DNA of 64,000 bases. Source: Streptomyces sp. SCL15-4 (lineage in GTDB: Bacteria > Actinomycetota > Actinomycetes > Streptomycetales > Streptomycetaceae). A model generated the notes under the pieces. That model was not told the DNA's origin and did no database searches. It worked only from the letters and a program-made list of their open reading frames with translations. The position numbers and the translations under genes were made by a program. This document shows, piece after piece, positions 49,654 to 57,933 of the stretch (positions within the stretch are counted from its first letter, which is position 1; every line of letters begins with the position of its first letter). Location: assembly GCF_033366695.1 (NCBI RefSeq), contig NZ_JAOBTQ010000001.1:7254001-7318000 (forward strand), given 5' to 3'.

Positions 49654-50658
49654 GTGCCGAAGAGGTTCTCGACCAAGGATCTGCACGTCCGGCGGGAGCC
49701 GTCCGACGGGCGCGGCGGAGTGGGCAGTTTCCGGTTCACCGACGACTACTCGGTCTTCCACTACGGCAAGATGCCCGACTCCGTCCCGGGCAAGGGCGAG
49801 GCCTGCTGCCGCATCGCGGTCTTCAACTTCGGCCTGCTGGCCGAGGCGGGCGTGCCCAGCCACTTCCGCGCCTTCCATCCGCCCGACCGGATGGAGTTCG
49901 ACCTGCTGAGGGTCCTCGACCCGCGCGAGCGGCCGCTCGGGCCGGCGGACGTCAACCACCTCGTCCCGCTCCAGGTCATCTTCCGCACCATGCTCCCCGA
50001 GGGCTCCTCGGTGCTGCGCCGCCTGCGGCTGGGACGCCTGCAACCGGCCGACCTCGGTCTCACCCGGCCGCCCGCTCCCGGCACCGTGCTGGACCGCCCG
50101 GTCATCGAGTACACCACCAAGCTGGAGGAGATCGACCGCTTCGTGGGCCGGGACGAGGCCGCGGCGATCGGCGGGCTGGACACGGAGCAGCAGGCGGAAC
50201 TGGAGGACCGCACCCGGCTGGTGGCCGAGGTGGTGGCCGAACACGCCCGCCGCGTCGGACTGGTGCTCGCCGACGGCAAGGTCGAGTACGGCCGGGACGC
50301 GCGGGGCCGGCTGATCCTGGTCGACCACGCGGGCACCCCCGACGAGGCCCGGCTCCTGCTGGACGGCGCCCACGCCGACAAGCAGGTACTGCGCGACCAC
50401 TACGCGGTCACCGGGCTGCAGTCCCGCGTGGAGGAGTGGGTCCGGGAGGGCCGGCCCCGCTCGGCCTGGCCCGCGCCCGACCCGCTGCCGCGCGAGGTGG
50501 TGGCACTGGTCGGCGAGATGTACCGGTCGCTGTGCGAGCTGTGGACCGGCACCCGGGTGTGGGGCGCCGACGACCTGGACCGGGTGCTGGACCGGCTGGC
50601 GGCCCTCGCGCCCGGCGCCCGCCGTACCGAGCCCGGGGCGGGTGCGGCATGGACCTGA
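49654..50658 (+). CDS. SAICAR synthetase-like amide ligase 1
   Basis: This 334-residue protein follows the PurC fold: FRFTDDYSVFHYGKMPD and PGKGEACCRIAVFNFGLL at the ATP site, EYTTKLEEIDRFVGRDEA, and LADGKVEYGRDARGRLILVDHAGTPDEARL for the ATP- and Mg-binding region. PurC joins aspartate to a carboxylated ribosyl heterocycle. Here it probably amidates the carboxylate that remains after C-ribosylation. A GGAGG site precedes the GTG start, and the gene overlaps the PurA-like gene by ten bases. It is clearly different from the second homologue at 62179. Confidence 0.83.
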   Translation: MPKRFSTKDLHVRREPSDGRGGVGSFRFTDDYSVFHYGKMPDSVPGKGEACCRIAVFNFGLLAEAGVPSHFRAFHPPDRMEFDLLRVLDPRERPLGPADVNHLVPLQVIFRTMLPEGSSVLRRLRLGRLQPADLGLTRPPAPGTVLDRPVIEYTTKLEEIDRFVGRDEAAAIGGLDTEQQAELEDRTRLVAEVVAEHARRVGLVLADGKVEYGRDARGRLILVDHAGTPDEARLLLDGAHADKQVLRDHYAVTGLQSRVEEWVREGRPRSAWPAPDPLPREVVALVGEMYRSLCELWTGTRVWGADDLDRVLDRLAALAPGARRTEPGAGAAWT

Positions 50659-52061
50659 TCATCGTCGGATGCCAGGCGGGCGACGAGGGCAAGGGCAAGT
50701 TCACCGACATCGCGTGCGCGTCCGCGTACGCCGTCGTCCGCTACCAGGCGGGCCCCAACACCGGTCACACCGTCGTGGCGGACGGCGCCGAGCACCGGTT
50801 CGTGCAGGTGCCCGCCGGGGTGCTGCGCGGCGCCGTCGCCGTGCTCGGCAACGGCTGCGTCATCGAACCGGTGGCCCTGCTGGCCGAACTGTCCGCGCTG
50901 CGCGCGGCCGGACTGCGGGTGGACCTGCGGATCAGCGAACTGGCGCACGTCATCTTCCCCTACCACGTAGAACAGGACGCGGCCGAGGAGGACTGGCGCG
51001 GCACCGAACTCGCCACCACCGCGGCGACCGGCTTCGCGCACGGCACCGGCCGGCTCGGCACCACCGTGCGCGGCGTCGGCCCCTGCCGGGAGGACAAGGC
51101 GGCGCGGATCGGCCTGCGGATGGCCGACCTGCTGGACGAAAACCTGCTGCGCGCCCGGCTGTCCCGGCTGGTGCCGCTCAAACGCGGGCTGCTGGAACGC
51201 GTCCTCGGCCGTCCGGCGGCCCCGGAGCCGGCCGGCGAGGAGATCGACCGGCTCGTGGCGCGGTACGGCGCGGCCGGCCGGCGGCTGGAACCCCACCTGT
51301 GCGACGTGTCGCGGTTCCTGCGGCAGGCCCGCGCCGACGGACGGCACATCGTCTACGAGGGCGCCCAGAGCTTCGGCCTGGACCTGGAGCACGGCACCTA
51401 CCCGTATGTGACCAGCGGCTACAGCGGCGCCGGCGGCGTCACCGTGGGCACCGGCACCTCCCCGGCCCAGGACTTCAGCGTGCTCGGCGTCGCCAAGGCG
51501 TACACCGTGCAGGTCGGCGGCGGCCCGCTGCTGGCGGAGGTGGACGGCGCGGTCGCCGACCACCTCGTCACCCGGGGCCGGGAGTGGGGCACCGTCACCG
51601 GCCGCAGGCGCCGCGTGGGCTGGTTCGACCTCCCGATGGTCCGGCGCGCCGTCGAGGTCGAGGGCATCCGGCGGCTGTGCCTGACCAACATCGACGTCCT
51701 GGCCGGCCTGGCCGAGGTCAGCGTGGTCACCGGGTACCGGATCGGCGGCCGGGTCACCGACACCTTCCCGTCACGGCTGCCCGACCTGGCGGCGGCCACC
51801 CCGGTGCTGCGGCGCTTCGACGGCTGGGCGGACACGGACTGGCCCAGCGTGGCGCGCCGGGGCCCGGCGGCGCTGCCCGGCGCCGCCCGGCACTACATCG
51901 ACCACCTCGCCGACGCGCTCGGCGTGGAGATCGCCGCCGTCGGCGTGGGCCCCCGCCGCGAGGACACCGTCCTCCTCGGCGACACACCCCTCCTGGCGCC
52001 CGCGGCGACACCGCCGCGCCACGGCACGACCACCGGCCCGGAGGCGACCCGTGCCCGTTGA
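50649..52061 (+). CDS. Adenylosuccinate synthetase-like enzyme
   Basis: This 470-residue PurA homologue keeps the GTP P-loop GDEGKGK at 11-17 with the catalytic Asp12 and the His40 of NTGHTVV. It also keeps TTVRGVGPCREDKAARIG, YEGAQSFGLDLEHGTYPYVTS and GVAKAYTVQVGGGP. The guanine-recognition motif reads LTNIDVL rather than LTKLDVL. It would install the amino group of an AMP-like product on an IMP analogue through aspartate. Sequence drift from housekeeping PurA suggests a dedicated or self-resistant enzyme. Its partner lyase is not obvious in the window. Confidence 0.88.
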   Translation: MDLIIVGCQAGDEGKGKFTDIACASAYAVVRYQAGPNTGHTVVADGAEHRFVQVPAGVLRGAVAVLGNGCVIEPVALLAELSALRAAGLRVDLRISELAHVIFPYHVEQDAAEEDWRGTELATTAATGFAHGTGRLGTTVRGVGPCREDKAARIGLRMADLLDENLLRARLSRLVPLKRGLLERVLGRPAAPEPAGEEIDRLVARYGAAGRRLEPHLCDVSRFLRQARADGRHIVYEGAQSFGLDLEHGTYPYVTSGYSGAGGVTVGTGTSPAQDFSVLGVAKAYTVQVGGGPLLAEVDGAVADHLVTRGREWGTVTGRRRRVGWFDLPMVRRAVEVEGIRRLCLTNIDVLAGLAEVSVVTGYRIGGRVTDTFPSRLPDLAAATPVLRRFDGWADTDWPSVARRGPAALPGAARHYIDHLADALGVEIAAVGVGPRREDTVLLGDTPLLAPAATPPRHGTTTGPEATRAR

Positions 52062-52245
52062 GCACCCGGCGGCCGGCGGTGTGACCGCCGCACCCGAACG
52101 GCTCCCGGCCCGCGCCGCACCGGACGCCCTCGCCGCCGCGCCGGACGGGCGGCCCGGCACGGTCCCGGCCTCCCGCACGCAGTGCCGCGCCCGCCCGGCG
52201 CCGGACCCGTGGGCCGCCGTACCCGACGAGGAGGGGCGAGTGTGA
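52051..52245 (+). CDS. Small Pro/Ala-rich protein, uncertain
   Basis: A 64-codon frame starts with GTG six bases after GGAGG, overlaps the PurA-like 3' end by 11 bases and ends inside the next start codon (GTGTGA). Such coupling at both ends is typical of real genes. The peptide is rich in Pro, Ala and Arg and shows no motif, so it could equally be a coupling leader for the amidohydrolase. Confidence 0.35.
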   Translation: MPVEHPAAGGVTAAPERLPARAAPDALAAAPDGRPGTVPASRTQCRARPAPDPWAAVPDEEGRV

Positions 52246-53495
52246 ACGGACAGGAGAGCACCGGCCGCTGTCTCATCACGGCCGGCCGGGTCTGGGACGG
52301 GGTTGCCGCCGAATCCGTCCGGCACGGCTTCGTCCTCGTGGACGGCGACCGCATCGCCGCCGTCGGCCGGCAGGCGGACCTCGGCGACGGCGACGTCACG
52401 GCCGGCTCCCGGCTGGACCTGCCCGGCGCCACCCTCATGCCCGGGCTCATCGACGCCCATGTGCACCTGACCTTCAGCGGATCGGACGTGCCCGTCCGCG
52501 ACTACAAACGGGAGGCCCGGGCCGGCGCCGCGGCCCTCGCCGTACGCGCCGTCGTCAATCTGCGGGCCGCCGTGGAGGCCGGCGTGACCACCGTCCGCGA
52601 CCTGGGCACCCTGAACGAGGTCGCCTTCCCGCTGCGCGCCGCGGTCGCCGACGGCCGCATCCCCGGACCCCGGGTGCTGACCAGCGGGCAGCCGATCACC
52701 GTCACCGGCGGCCACTGCCACTGGTTCAGCCACGAGTGCGACTCGCCCACCGACATCCGGGTCGCCGTCAGAACGCAGGTGCGCGACGGCGCGGACTGGA
52801 TCAAACTCATGGTCAGCGGCGGCAATCTGACACCCCGGACCAACCCGGTGCGCCCGCAGTTCAGCGAGGAGGAGGTCCGGGCCTGCGTGGACGAGAGCGA
52901 CCGGCTGGGCCGCCCGGTCGCGACCCACGCCTACGACCCGCTCAGCATCCGCCGGGCCGCCGCCGCGGGCGCCCGCACCATCGAGCACTGCCTCTTCGAG
53001 ACGGCCGACGGCATCGCGTACGACCCGGCCACCGCCGACCTGATGGCCGCCCGCTCCATCGCCTTCGTCCCCACGATCAGCGGCGCCCTGCACCGGATGC
53101 GAGACGGCACCGAGCTGATCGCGCCCCGCTTCCGGGACCGGCACCGGCGCCTGCGCGAGGTCTTCGGGCTGCTGCTCGCCGCCGGGGTGCCCCTGGTCGC
53201 GGGCTCGGACGCGGGCGTCCCGCACCGCGCCTTCGACGGGTTCCCGGCGGACCTGGCGGCCCTGGTCGGGGAGGACGGCATCGGACTGACCCGCCACCAG
53301 GCGCTGGTCGCCGCCACCTCCGGCGCCGCGGCCGGGCTCGGCCTCGACGACGCCGGCGTGCTGGCCCCCGGACACCGCGCCGACCTGCTCGCGGTGGACG
53401 GCGACCCGCTGCGCGACATCGGGGCCCTGCTGCGAGCGCGGCTGGTCGTCGCCGCCGGACGCCGGGTGCGCGGGCCCGAGGCACCGGCCGGCTGA
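52242..53495 (+). CDS. Imidazolonepropionase-type metal-dependent amidohydrolase
   Basis: This 417-residue TIM-barrel amidohydrolase has the metal motif GLIDAHVHLTFSG near residue 70, a Lys in DWIKLMVSGGNL near residue 187, HAYDPLSIRRAAAAGARTIEHCLFE with two metal His, and the Asp in VAGSDAGVPH near residue 325. It matches the Xaa-Pro dipeptidase/imidazolonepropionase-like group. It would hydrolyse a cyclic amide or amidine. GAGGAGGGG precedes the GTG. In this operon a ring-opening or ring-closing step on a heterocyclic precursor is plausible. Confidence 0.87.
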   Translation: MNGQESTGRCLITAGRVWDGVAAESVRHGFVLVDGDRIAAVGRQADLGDGDVTAGSRLDLPGATLMPGLIDAHVHLTFSGSDVPVRDYKREARAGAAALAVRAVVNLRAAVEAGVTTVRDLGTLNEVAFPLRAAVADGRIPGPRVLTSGQPITVTGGHCHWFSHECDSPTDIRVAVRTQVRDGADWIKLMVSGGNLTPRTNPVRPQFSEEEVRACVDESDRLGRPVATHAYDPLSIRRAAAAGARTIEHCLFETADGIAYDPATADLMAARSIAFVPTISGALHRMRDGTELIAPRFRDRHRRLREVFGLLLAAGVPLVAGSDAGVPHRAFDGFPADLAALVGEDGIGLTRHQALVAATSGAAAGLGLDDAGVLAPGHRADLLAVDGDPLRDIGALLRARLVVAAGRRVRGPEAPAG

Positions 53496-53552
53496 CGCAA
53501 GACGGCGGCATCGCACGCAGCCGGCCTCGGCACGAGCCTGACGGGAGCACGC

Positions 53553-54647
53553 ATGAAATTCGGCATCTTCTTCGAACTGTCGGTACCACAGCCGTTGGGC
53601 CGCGCCGACGAGATACAGGCCTACCAGGACGCCCTGGAACAGAGCAGGCTGGCCGACGAACTGGGGTTCACCACGGCCTGGGCGGTCGAGCACCACTTCC
53701 TCCAGGAGTACTCGCACTGCTCGGCCCCCGAGGTGTTCCTCACCGCGGTCGCCATGTCGACGTCACGGCTGCGCGTCGGCCACGGCGGCGTGGTGTGCGT
53801 GCCCCAGATCAACCATCCGGTGCGTGTCGCCGAACGGGCCGCCGCCCTCGACATCCTCTCCGGCGGCCGGCTGGACGTCGGCACCGCACGCGCCTCGACC
53901 ATCACCGAACTGGGCGGCTTCATGGCCGACCCGGACAGCACCAAGATGTCCTGGGACGAGTACATCGACGTACTGCCCCGCATGTGGACCGAGGAACACG
54001 TCCGCTACGACGGCACCACCTTCACCCTGCCCGAGCGTCCCGTGGTGCCCAAACCGGTGCAGGACCCCCACCCGCCGCTGTGGGTGACGGTGACCTCTCC
54101 CGGCACCGAGCGCGACGCGGCCGACCGGGGCATCGGCTGCCTCGGGGTCGCCGCGGCGAGCTTCAAGGAACAGGAACGGCGCACCGGCGAGTATCGCAAG
54201 CGCATCCAGCAGTGCGACCCGGCCGGACGCGCGGTCAACGACCAGGTGGCCACCATGAACTACCTCTTCTGCCACGAGGACGACGCCACCGCGGCCCGGA
54301 TCGGCGGCGCCATGTTCGACGCCTTCGGCATGCTCAACAGCCAGCTGCTGTGGGCGCGGGAGGTCTATCCCACCCCGGCGTACCGGTCGCTCGGCAATCT
54401 CGCGCCGGGCGGGGTCGACCGGGTCCGCGACGACAGCCCGGCGGCCCGGCGGCCCGTTCCCGAGGGCGTCGCCATCGGCGACCCGGACCGCATCGTCAAG
54501 GCCGTCAAGATCTGGGAGAGCATGGGCGTGGACGCGATCAACTTCCTGCTGAACACGGCGAATCTGGTGCCCCAGGACCAAGTGCTGGCCAGCATGCGGC
54601 TGTTCGCCGCCGAGGTCATGCCGCACTTCGCGGAGGGCGGCAGCTGA
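53553..54647 (+). CDS. LLM-class flavin-dependent monooxygenase 2
   Basis: This 364-residue luciferase-like barrel begins MKFGIFFELSVPQP, with AWAVEHHFLQEYSHCSAPEV near residue 48, RVGHGGVVCVPQINHPVRVAERAA and LSGGRLDVGTARAS. The C-terminal part carries VKAVKIWESMGVDAINF. It uses FMNH2 and O2. Its stop overlaps the next start (TGATG), placing it in the operon with the decarboxylase-like and CoA-transferase genes. Oxidative ring cleavage or N-oxidation are typical reactions. Confidence 0.88.
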   Translation: MKFGIFFELSVPQPLGRADEIQAYQDALEQSRLADELGFTTAWAVEHHFLQEYSHCSAPEVFLTAVAMSTSRLRVGHGGVVCVPQINHPVRVAERAAALDILSGGRLDVGTARASTITELGGFMADPDSTKMSWDEYIDVLPRMWTEEHVRYDGTTFTLPERPVVPKPVQDPHPPLWVTVTSPGTERDAADRGIGCLGVAAASFKEQERRTGEYRKRIQQCDPAGRAVNDQVATMNYLFCHEDDATAARIGGAMFDAFGMLNSQLLWAREVYPTPAYRSLGNLAPGGVDRVRDDSPAARRPVPEGVAIGDPDRIVKAVKIWESMGVDAINFLLNTANLVPQDQVLASMRLFAAEVMPHFAEGGS

Positions 54648-55390
54648 TGCTCAGCGGAACCGCCGACCCCGAGACCCTGGCCGTGGGCGCCCCCTACGTC
54701 GCCGCCCCCGCCACCGAGCCGCTGGTCTGCCACGGCGCGGAACTCCTCCAGATCGTCTACCAGATAGACGGCCGCGCCCGGCAGGAGATCCTGCCCCCGG
54801 CCCTGCACCCGGTCAACCCGCCGGTGATCACCGTGTCCGTGCTGCGGGCCGCCGAGAGCGACGCCGGACCGTTCACCCTGGCCGAGACCCGCGTCGTGTG
54901 CCGCAGCGGCGCGCGCAGCAGGGGCTTCCACGTGTCGTGCTTCGTCGACGGCGAGGAGGCGGCCCGGCTGCTCGCCCGAAGGTGGGGACACCGGGTCCGC
55001 CCGGCCGCCGTCGGGCTGCGGCTGCGTTACCACGGAGCCACCGCCGAGGTCCGCGCCGACGGCCGCCTCCTGCTCGACGCGCGCCTGCTCGACCCCGTCC
55101 CGCTGGCCCCCGCCGACCTGCAGTTCACCGACTCCATGCACCTGGCCCGCACGCCGCGCGGCCACCGGCTCGTCCAGGTCGAGCGCGGCTACGACGTCAC
55201 GGCCGCCCAGCGCGGCCGGCCGGTGCTGGCCGCCTTCGAGGCCGCCGGCTGGGGCGAGCCCCGGCTGCGGCCCGCGTACCCGATATCGGCCGTCTCGCTC
55301 ACCGGTGACGTGGTGTTCCGGCCGGTCCGGTACCTCTGCCGCGCCGATGTGAGCGCCTCCGAAGGGACGGAACGCATTGACCACGCCTAG
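54647..55390 (+). CDS. Acetoacetate decarboxylase-like protein
   Basis: This 247-residue protein follows the ADC fold: VYQIDGRARQEILPPALHPVNPPVITVSVLRA near residue 35, FTLAETRVVCRSGARSRGFHVSCFVDGEEAARLLARRWGH and a beta-rich C-terminal half. The Schiff-base Lys-Lys pair of true acetoacetate decarboxylases is not evident; the equivalent region is Arg-rich (CRSGARSRG). It may therefore act as a hydratase, cyclase or binding protein, as several ADC-like proteins in natural-product loci do. It overlaps both neighbours. Confidence 0.75.
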   Translation: MLSGTADPETLAVGAPYVAAPATEPLVCHGAELLQIVYQIDGRARQEILPPALHPVNPPVITVSVLRAAESDAGPFTLAETRVVCRSGARSRGFHVSCFVDGEEAARLLARRWGHRVRPAAVGLRLRYHGATAEVRADGRLLLDARLLDPVPLAPADLQFTDSMHLARTPRGHRLVQVERGYDVTAAQRGRPVLAAFEAAGWGEPRLRPAYPISAVSLTGDVVFRPVRYLCRADVSASEGTERIDHA

Positions 55391-56648
55391 CCCCGAGCAC
55401 GCGCCGGACGGCCCGAGCGCCCACCTCACCGGCCACCGGAACGCCGCGCCGATGCGGCCCGGGCCCACCGGCCCGCTGAAGGGTGTCCGGGTCGTCGACC
55501 TCACCCGCGCCGTGTCCGGCCCGTTCTGCACGATGCTGCTGGGCGACCTCGGCGCCGACGTCGTCAAGATCGAGCCGCCCGCCGGGGACCTGCCCCGGTT
55601 CGCGGGCCCGTTCACCAAGGACGACACCGGCCGGCACTACGGCGGGCTGTTCGCCAGCATCAACCGCAACAAGCGGGGCATCGTCCTGGACCTCGGCGCC
55701 CCCGCCGACCGGGAGCGGCTGCTGAAGCTCGTCGACACCGCGGACGTGCTGGTGGAGAACTACCGGTCGGGCGTGATGGAGCGCTGGGGACTGCAGTACG
55801 AGGCGCTGCACGCCCGCAACCCCCGGCTGGTGTACGCGGCGATCCGCGGCTTCGGCGACCCGCGCACCGGCACCAGCCCCTACGGGGACTGGCCCGCCTA
55901 CGACATCGTCGCCCAGGCCATGGGCGGGCTGGTCAGCATGACCGGGCCGGCCGGGCACGAGGGCGTCCGCGTCGGCCCGACCATCGGCGACCTGTACCCC
56001 GCCACGCTGGCGGCCGTCGGCATCCTCTCCGCCCTGCACCACGCGCGGGCCACGGGGGAGGGCCAGATGGTCGACGTGGCCATGGTCGACTCGATCGTCT
56101 CCCTGTGCGAGACCGCCGTCTACCGGTACTCCTACACCGGAGTGGTCAGCGCTCCCACCGGCAACAGCCATCCGCAACTGGTGCCCTTCGACATCTTCCC
56201 CACCAAGGACGGCCAGTGCGCCATCGCCGCCCCCACGGACAACCACTGGAAGGTGCTGTGCGAGACGATGGGCCGCCCCGACCTCGTCGCCGACGAGCGG
56301 ACCCGCACCAACGGCGACCGGGTCGCCAACGCCGCGCTCGTGCACCGGGCGATCGCCGGCTGGACGCTGCGGCGGACCACCGCCGAGATCGCCGCGGAAC
56401 TCGGCGGCCGGGTCCCGCTGGGTCCGGTGAACGACGCCGCCGACCTGTTCACCGACCCCCACGTCCGGGCCCGGGACATGCTCGTCGCCGTGGACCAGCC
56501 GGGCGACGCCCGACCGGTGGTGTTCCCCAACTGCCCGATCCGCTTCACCGCGACCCCCTCCGGCGTGTACCGGCGGCCGCCGCTGCTCGGCGAGCACACC
56601 GCGGAGGTCCTGGCGGCGCTGGACGACGACGGACCGGCGCGGGGGTAG
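55377..56648 (+). CDS. CaiB/BaiF family III CoA-transferase
   Basis: This 423-residue protein has the family opening LKGVRVVDLTRAVSGPFCTMLLGDLGADVVKIEPP, NRNKRGIVLDLGAP, VLVENYRSGVMERWGL with the catalytic-loop residues, and GNSHPQLVPFDIFPTKDG. It moves CoA between acids via a glutamyl or aspartyl anhydride. The start is a TTG 14 bases inside the previous gene, with AGGGACGG upstream; an ATG at 55452 is an alternative. It ends the plus-strand operon and would feed the CoA-dependent ACADs nearby. Confidence 0.87.
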   Translation: MTTPSPEHAPDGPSAHLTGHRNAAPMRPGPTGPLKGVRVVDLTRAVSGPFCTMLLGDLGADVVKIEPPAGDLPRFAGPFTKDDTGRHYGGLFASINRNKRGIVLDLGAPADRERLLKLVDTADVLVENYRSGVMERWGLQYEALHARNPRLVYAAIRGFGDPRTGTSPYGDWPAYDIVAQAMGGLVSMTGPAGHEGVRVGPTIGDLYPATLAAVGILSALHHARATGEGQMVDVAMVDSIVSLCETAVYRYSYTGVVSAPTGNSHPQLVPFDIFPTKDGQCAIAAPTDNHWKVLCETMGRPDLVADERTRTNGDRVANAALVHRAIAGWTLRRTTAEIAAELGGRVPLGPVNDAADLFTDPHVRARDMLVAVDQPGDARPVVFPNCPIRFTATPSGVYRRPPLLGEHTAEVLAALDDDGPARG

Positions 56649-56705
56649 GCGACGGGCGCGGGCCCGGCCCGGAGCGCACCGGGTCCCGGCGTGACCGCCG
56701 GCGGG

Positions 56706-57263
56706 TCAGGGGCGGCGGCCGGCCAGGGCGAGCAGCCGGGCCTGCGGGTCCGCGCCCGGCTCCACCGCCACCTCGGCGAAGCCCCACTGGGCGAACATCC
56801 GCGGGCGGCTGTCGAAGAGTTCCAGGCAGGCGTCGACCAGACCGGCCGGCAGCCGGGGGTCCGGCTCCAGCGCCCGGCCGATGTCCCAGCCGTGGATCAG
56901 CACGTCCACGAACCGCTGCCGGGCGTACACCCGGCCCGGCCGCTCGCCGTAGGAGAGCGGCCACAGCCGTTCCATGGCGTCCTCGGCCGCGAACGCCCCG
57001 GTCGCCGCCGCGACGGACGCCGCGTGCGCGGCGGCCGGGTCGTCGCCGAGCAGGTCGCCGTCGAGTTCCGTGCCGACGTCCCGGATCGTCCGGCCGCCGC
57101 CCAGCTCGCGCACCCACAGGTTCCCGGCCACGAGATGGTTCACGACCTGCCGTACGTTCCACTTCTCGCACGGGGTCGGCGCCTCCCACCGGCCGGCGCC
57201 GACGGCGGCGACGAACCGGTCCGTCGAGAGCAGGGCTTGCGCGTGCAGGGCCCGGATGTCCAT
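56706..57263 (-). CDS. Maleylpyruvate isomerase-family protein (TIGR03086 type)
   Basis: This 185-residue DinB-like protein has EAPTPCEKWNVRQVVNHLVAGN near residue 27 and RFVDVLIHGWDIGRALE near residue 115; the His residues in NHLVAGN and LIHGWD are probable metal ligands. It resembles the region 2 protein at 31868. It is the last gene of a minus-strand set with the cyclohydrolase, Nudix and ACAD genes. Its reaction is unknown; mycothiol-dependent isomerisation or conjugate addition is typical. Confidence 0.78.
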   Translation of the reverse strand: MDIRALHAQALLSTDRFVAAVGAGRWEAPTPCEKWNVRQVVNHLVAGNLWVRELGGGRTIRDVGTELDGDLLGDDPAAAHAASVAAATGAFAAEDAMERLWPLSYGERPGRVYARQRFVDVLIHGWDIGRALEPDPRLPAGLVDACLELFDSRPRMFAQWGFAEVAVEPGADPQARLLALAGRRP

Positions 57264-57311
57264 GGCAGAGACCACCGTTCTCGATGTCGTGGGCGTGAGG
57301 TCGCGCGGGGT

Positions 57312-57914
57312 TCAGGGCCGGGGCCGTTCCGCCTCGGGCTCGGCGAGGCGGGCGAGGGCCCGGTGGATCGACGCGTCGTAGGCCGCCGTACGGGCGAACG
57401 CCTTCACGGCCAGCCGGCGCCGGAACGCGGGGTCGGTGGCGCCGGCCCGGCCGCCGGCGGCGGTCAGGGCGTCGACGACGGCGCCGTAGTCCGCCGGGTC
57501 CACGACGGGCAGCACATCGGTGTGGTTCTTGGCGGCGGCCCGCACCATGGCGGGGCCGCCCACGTCGATGGAGTCCGCTACGCCGGCGCGGACGTCCCCG
57601 GGCGGCAGGTCGCGGAAGTTGCACACCAGCACGTCGATGCGGGGGACGTGGTGGCGCCGGACGTCCGCCTCGTCGGCCGGGTGCCCACGGCGGTACAGCA
57701 GTCCGCCGAAGACCGACGGGTGGAACGCCCGGACCCGGCCGCCCATCAGCTCGGGCACCCCGGACAGCTCGCCGATGACCGTGGCGTCCAGCCCGGCCTC
57801 CCGCAGTAGTCCGGCGGTGCCGGCGGTGGCCACCAGGCGCAGGCCCAGCCGGCTCAGAGCGGTTCCCAGCTCGGTGATGCCCGTCTTGTCCGTCACTGAC
57901 AGTACCGCGTACAT
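57312..57914 (-). CDS. Stand-alone IMP cyclohydrolase-like protein (N-terminal half of PurH)
   Basis: This 200-residue MGS-like domain matches the first third of PurH: LSVTDKTGITELGTALSRLG, GVPELMGGRVRAFHPSVFGG, SIDVGGPAMVRAAAKNHTDV and RRLAVKAFARTAAYD. Against the human enzyme, Asp125 and Lys137 are kept (Asp117, Lys129), but Lys66 and Thr67 become Arg62 and Ala63, and Tyr104 becomes Arg101. It probably closes the six-membered ring on a formylated substrate that is not a normal purine precursor. It lies 19 bases after the Nudix gene. Confidence 0.85.
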   Translation of the reverse strand: MYAVLSVTDKTGITELGTALSRLGLRLVATAGTAGLLREAGLDATVIGELSGVPELMGGRVRAFHPSVFGGLLYRRGHPADEADVRRHHVPRIDVLVCNFRDLPPGDVRAGVADSIDVGGPAMVRAAAKNHTDVLPVVDPADYGAVVDALTAAGGRAGATDPAFRRRLAVKAFARTAAYDASIHRALARLAEPEAERPRP

Positions 57915-57933
57915 CTGGGCCCCTCAGGCCGGG

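Noticed and set aside
50649..52061. Hydantocidin-type locus with PurA as resistance target
   Set aside because: A PurA copy alone would fit, but the C-glycosynthase, PurC-like, split PurH and Pen-type trio indicate a formycin/coformycin-like pathway.
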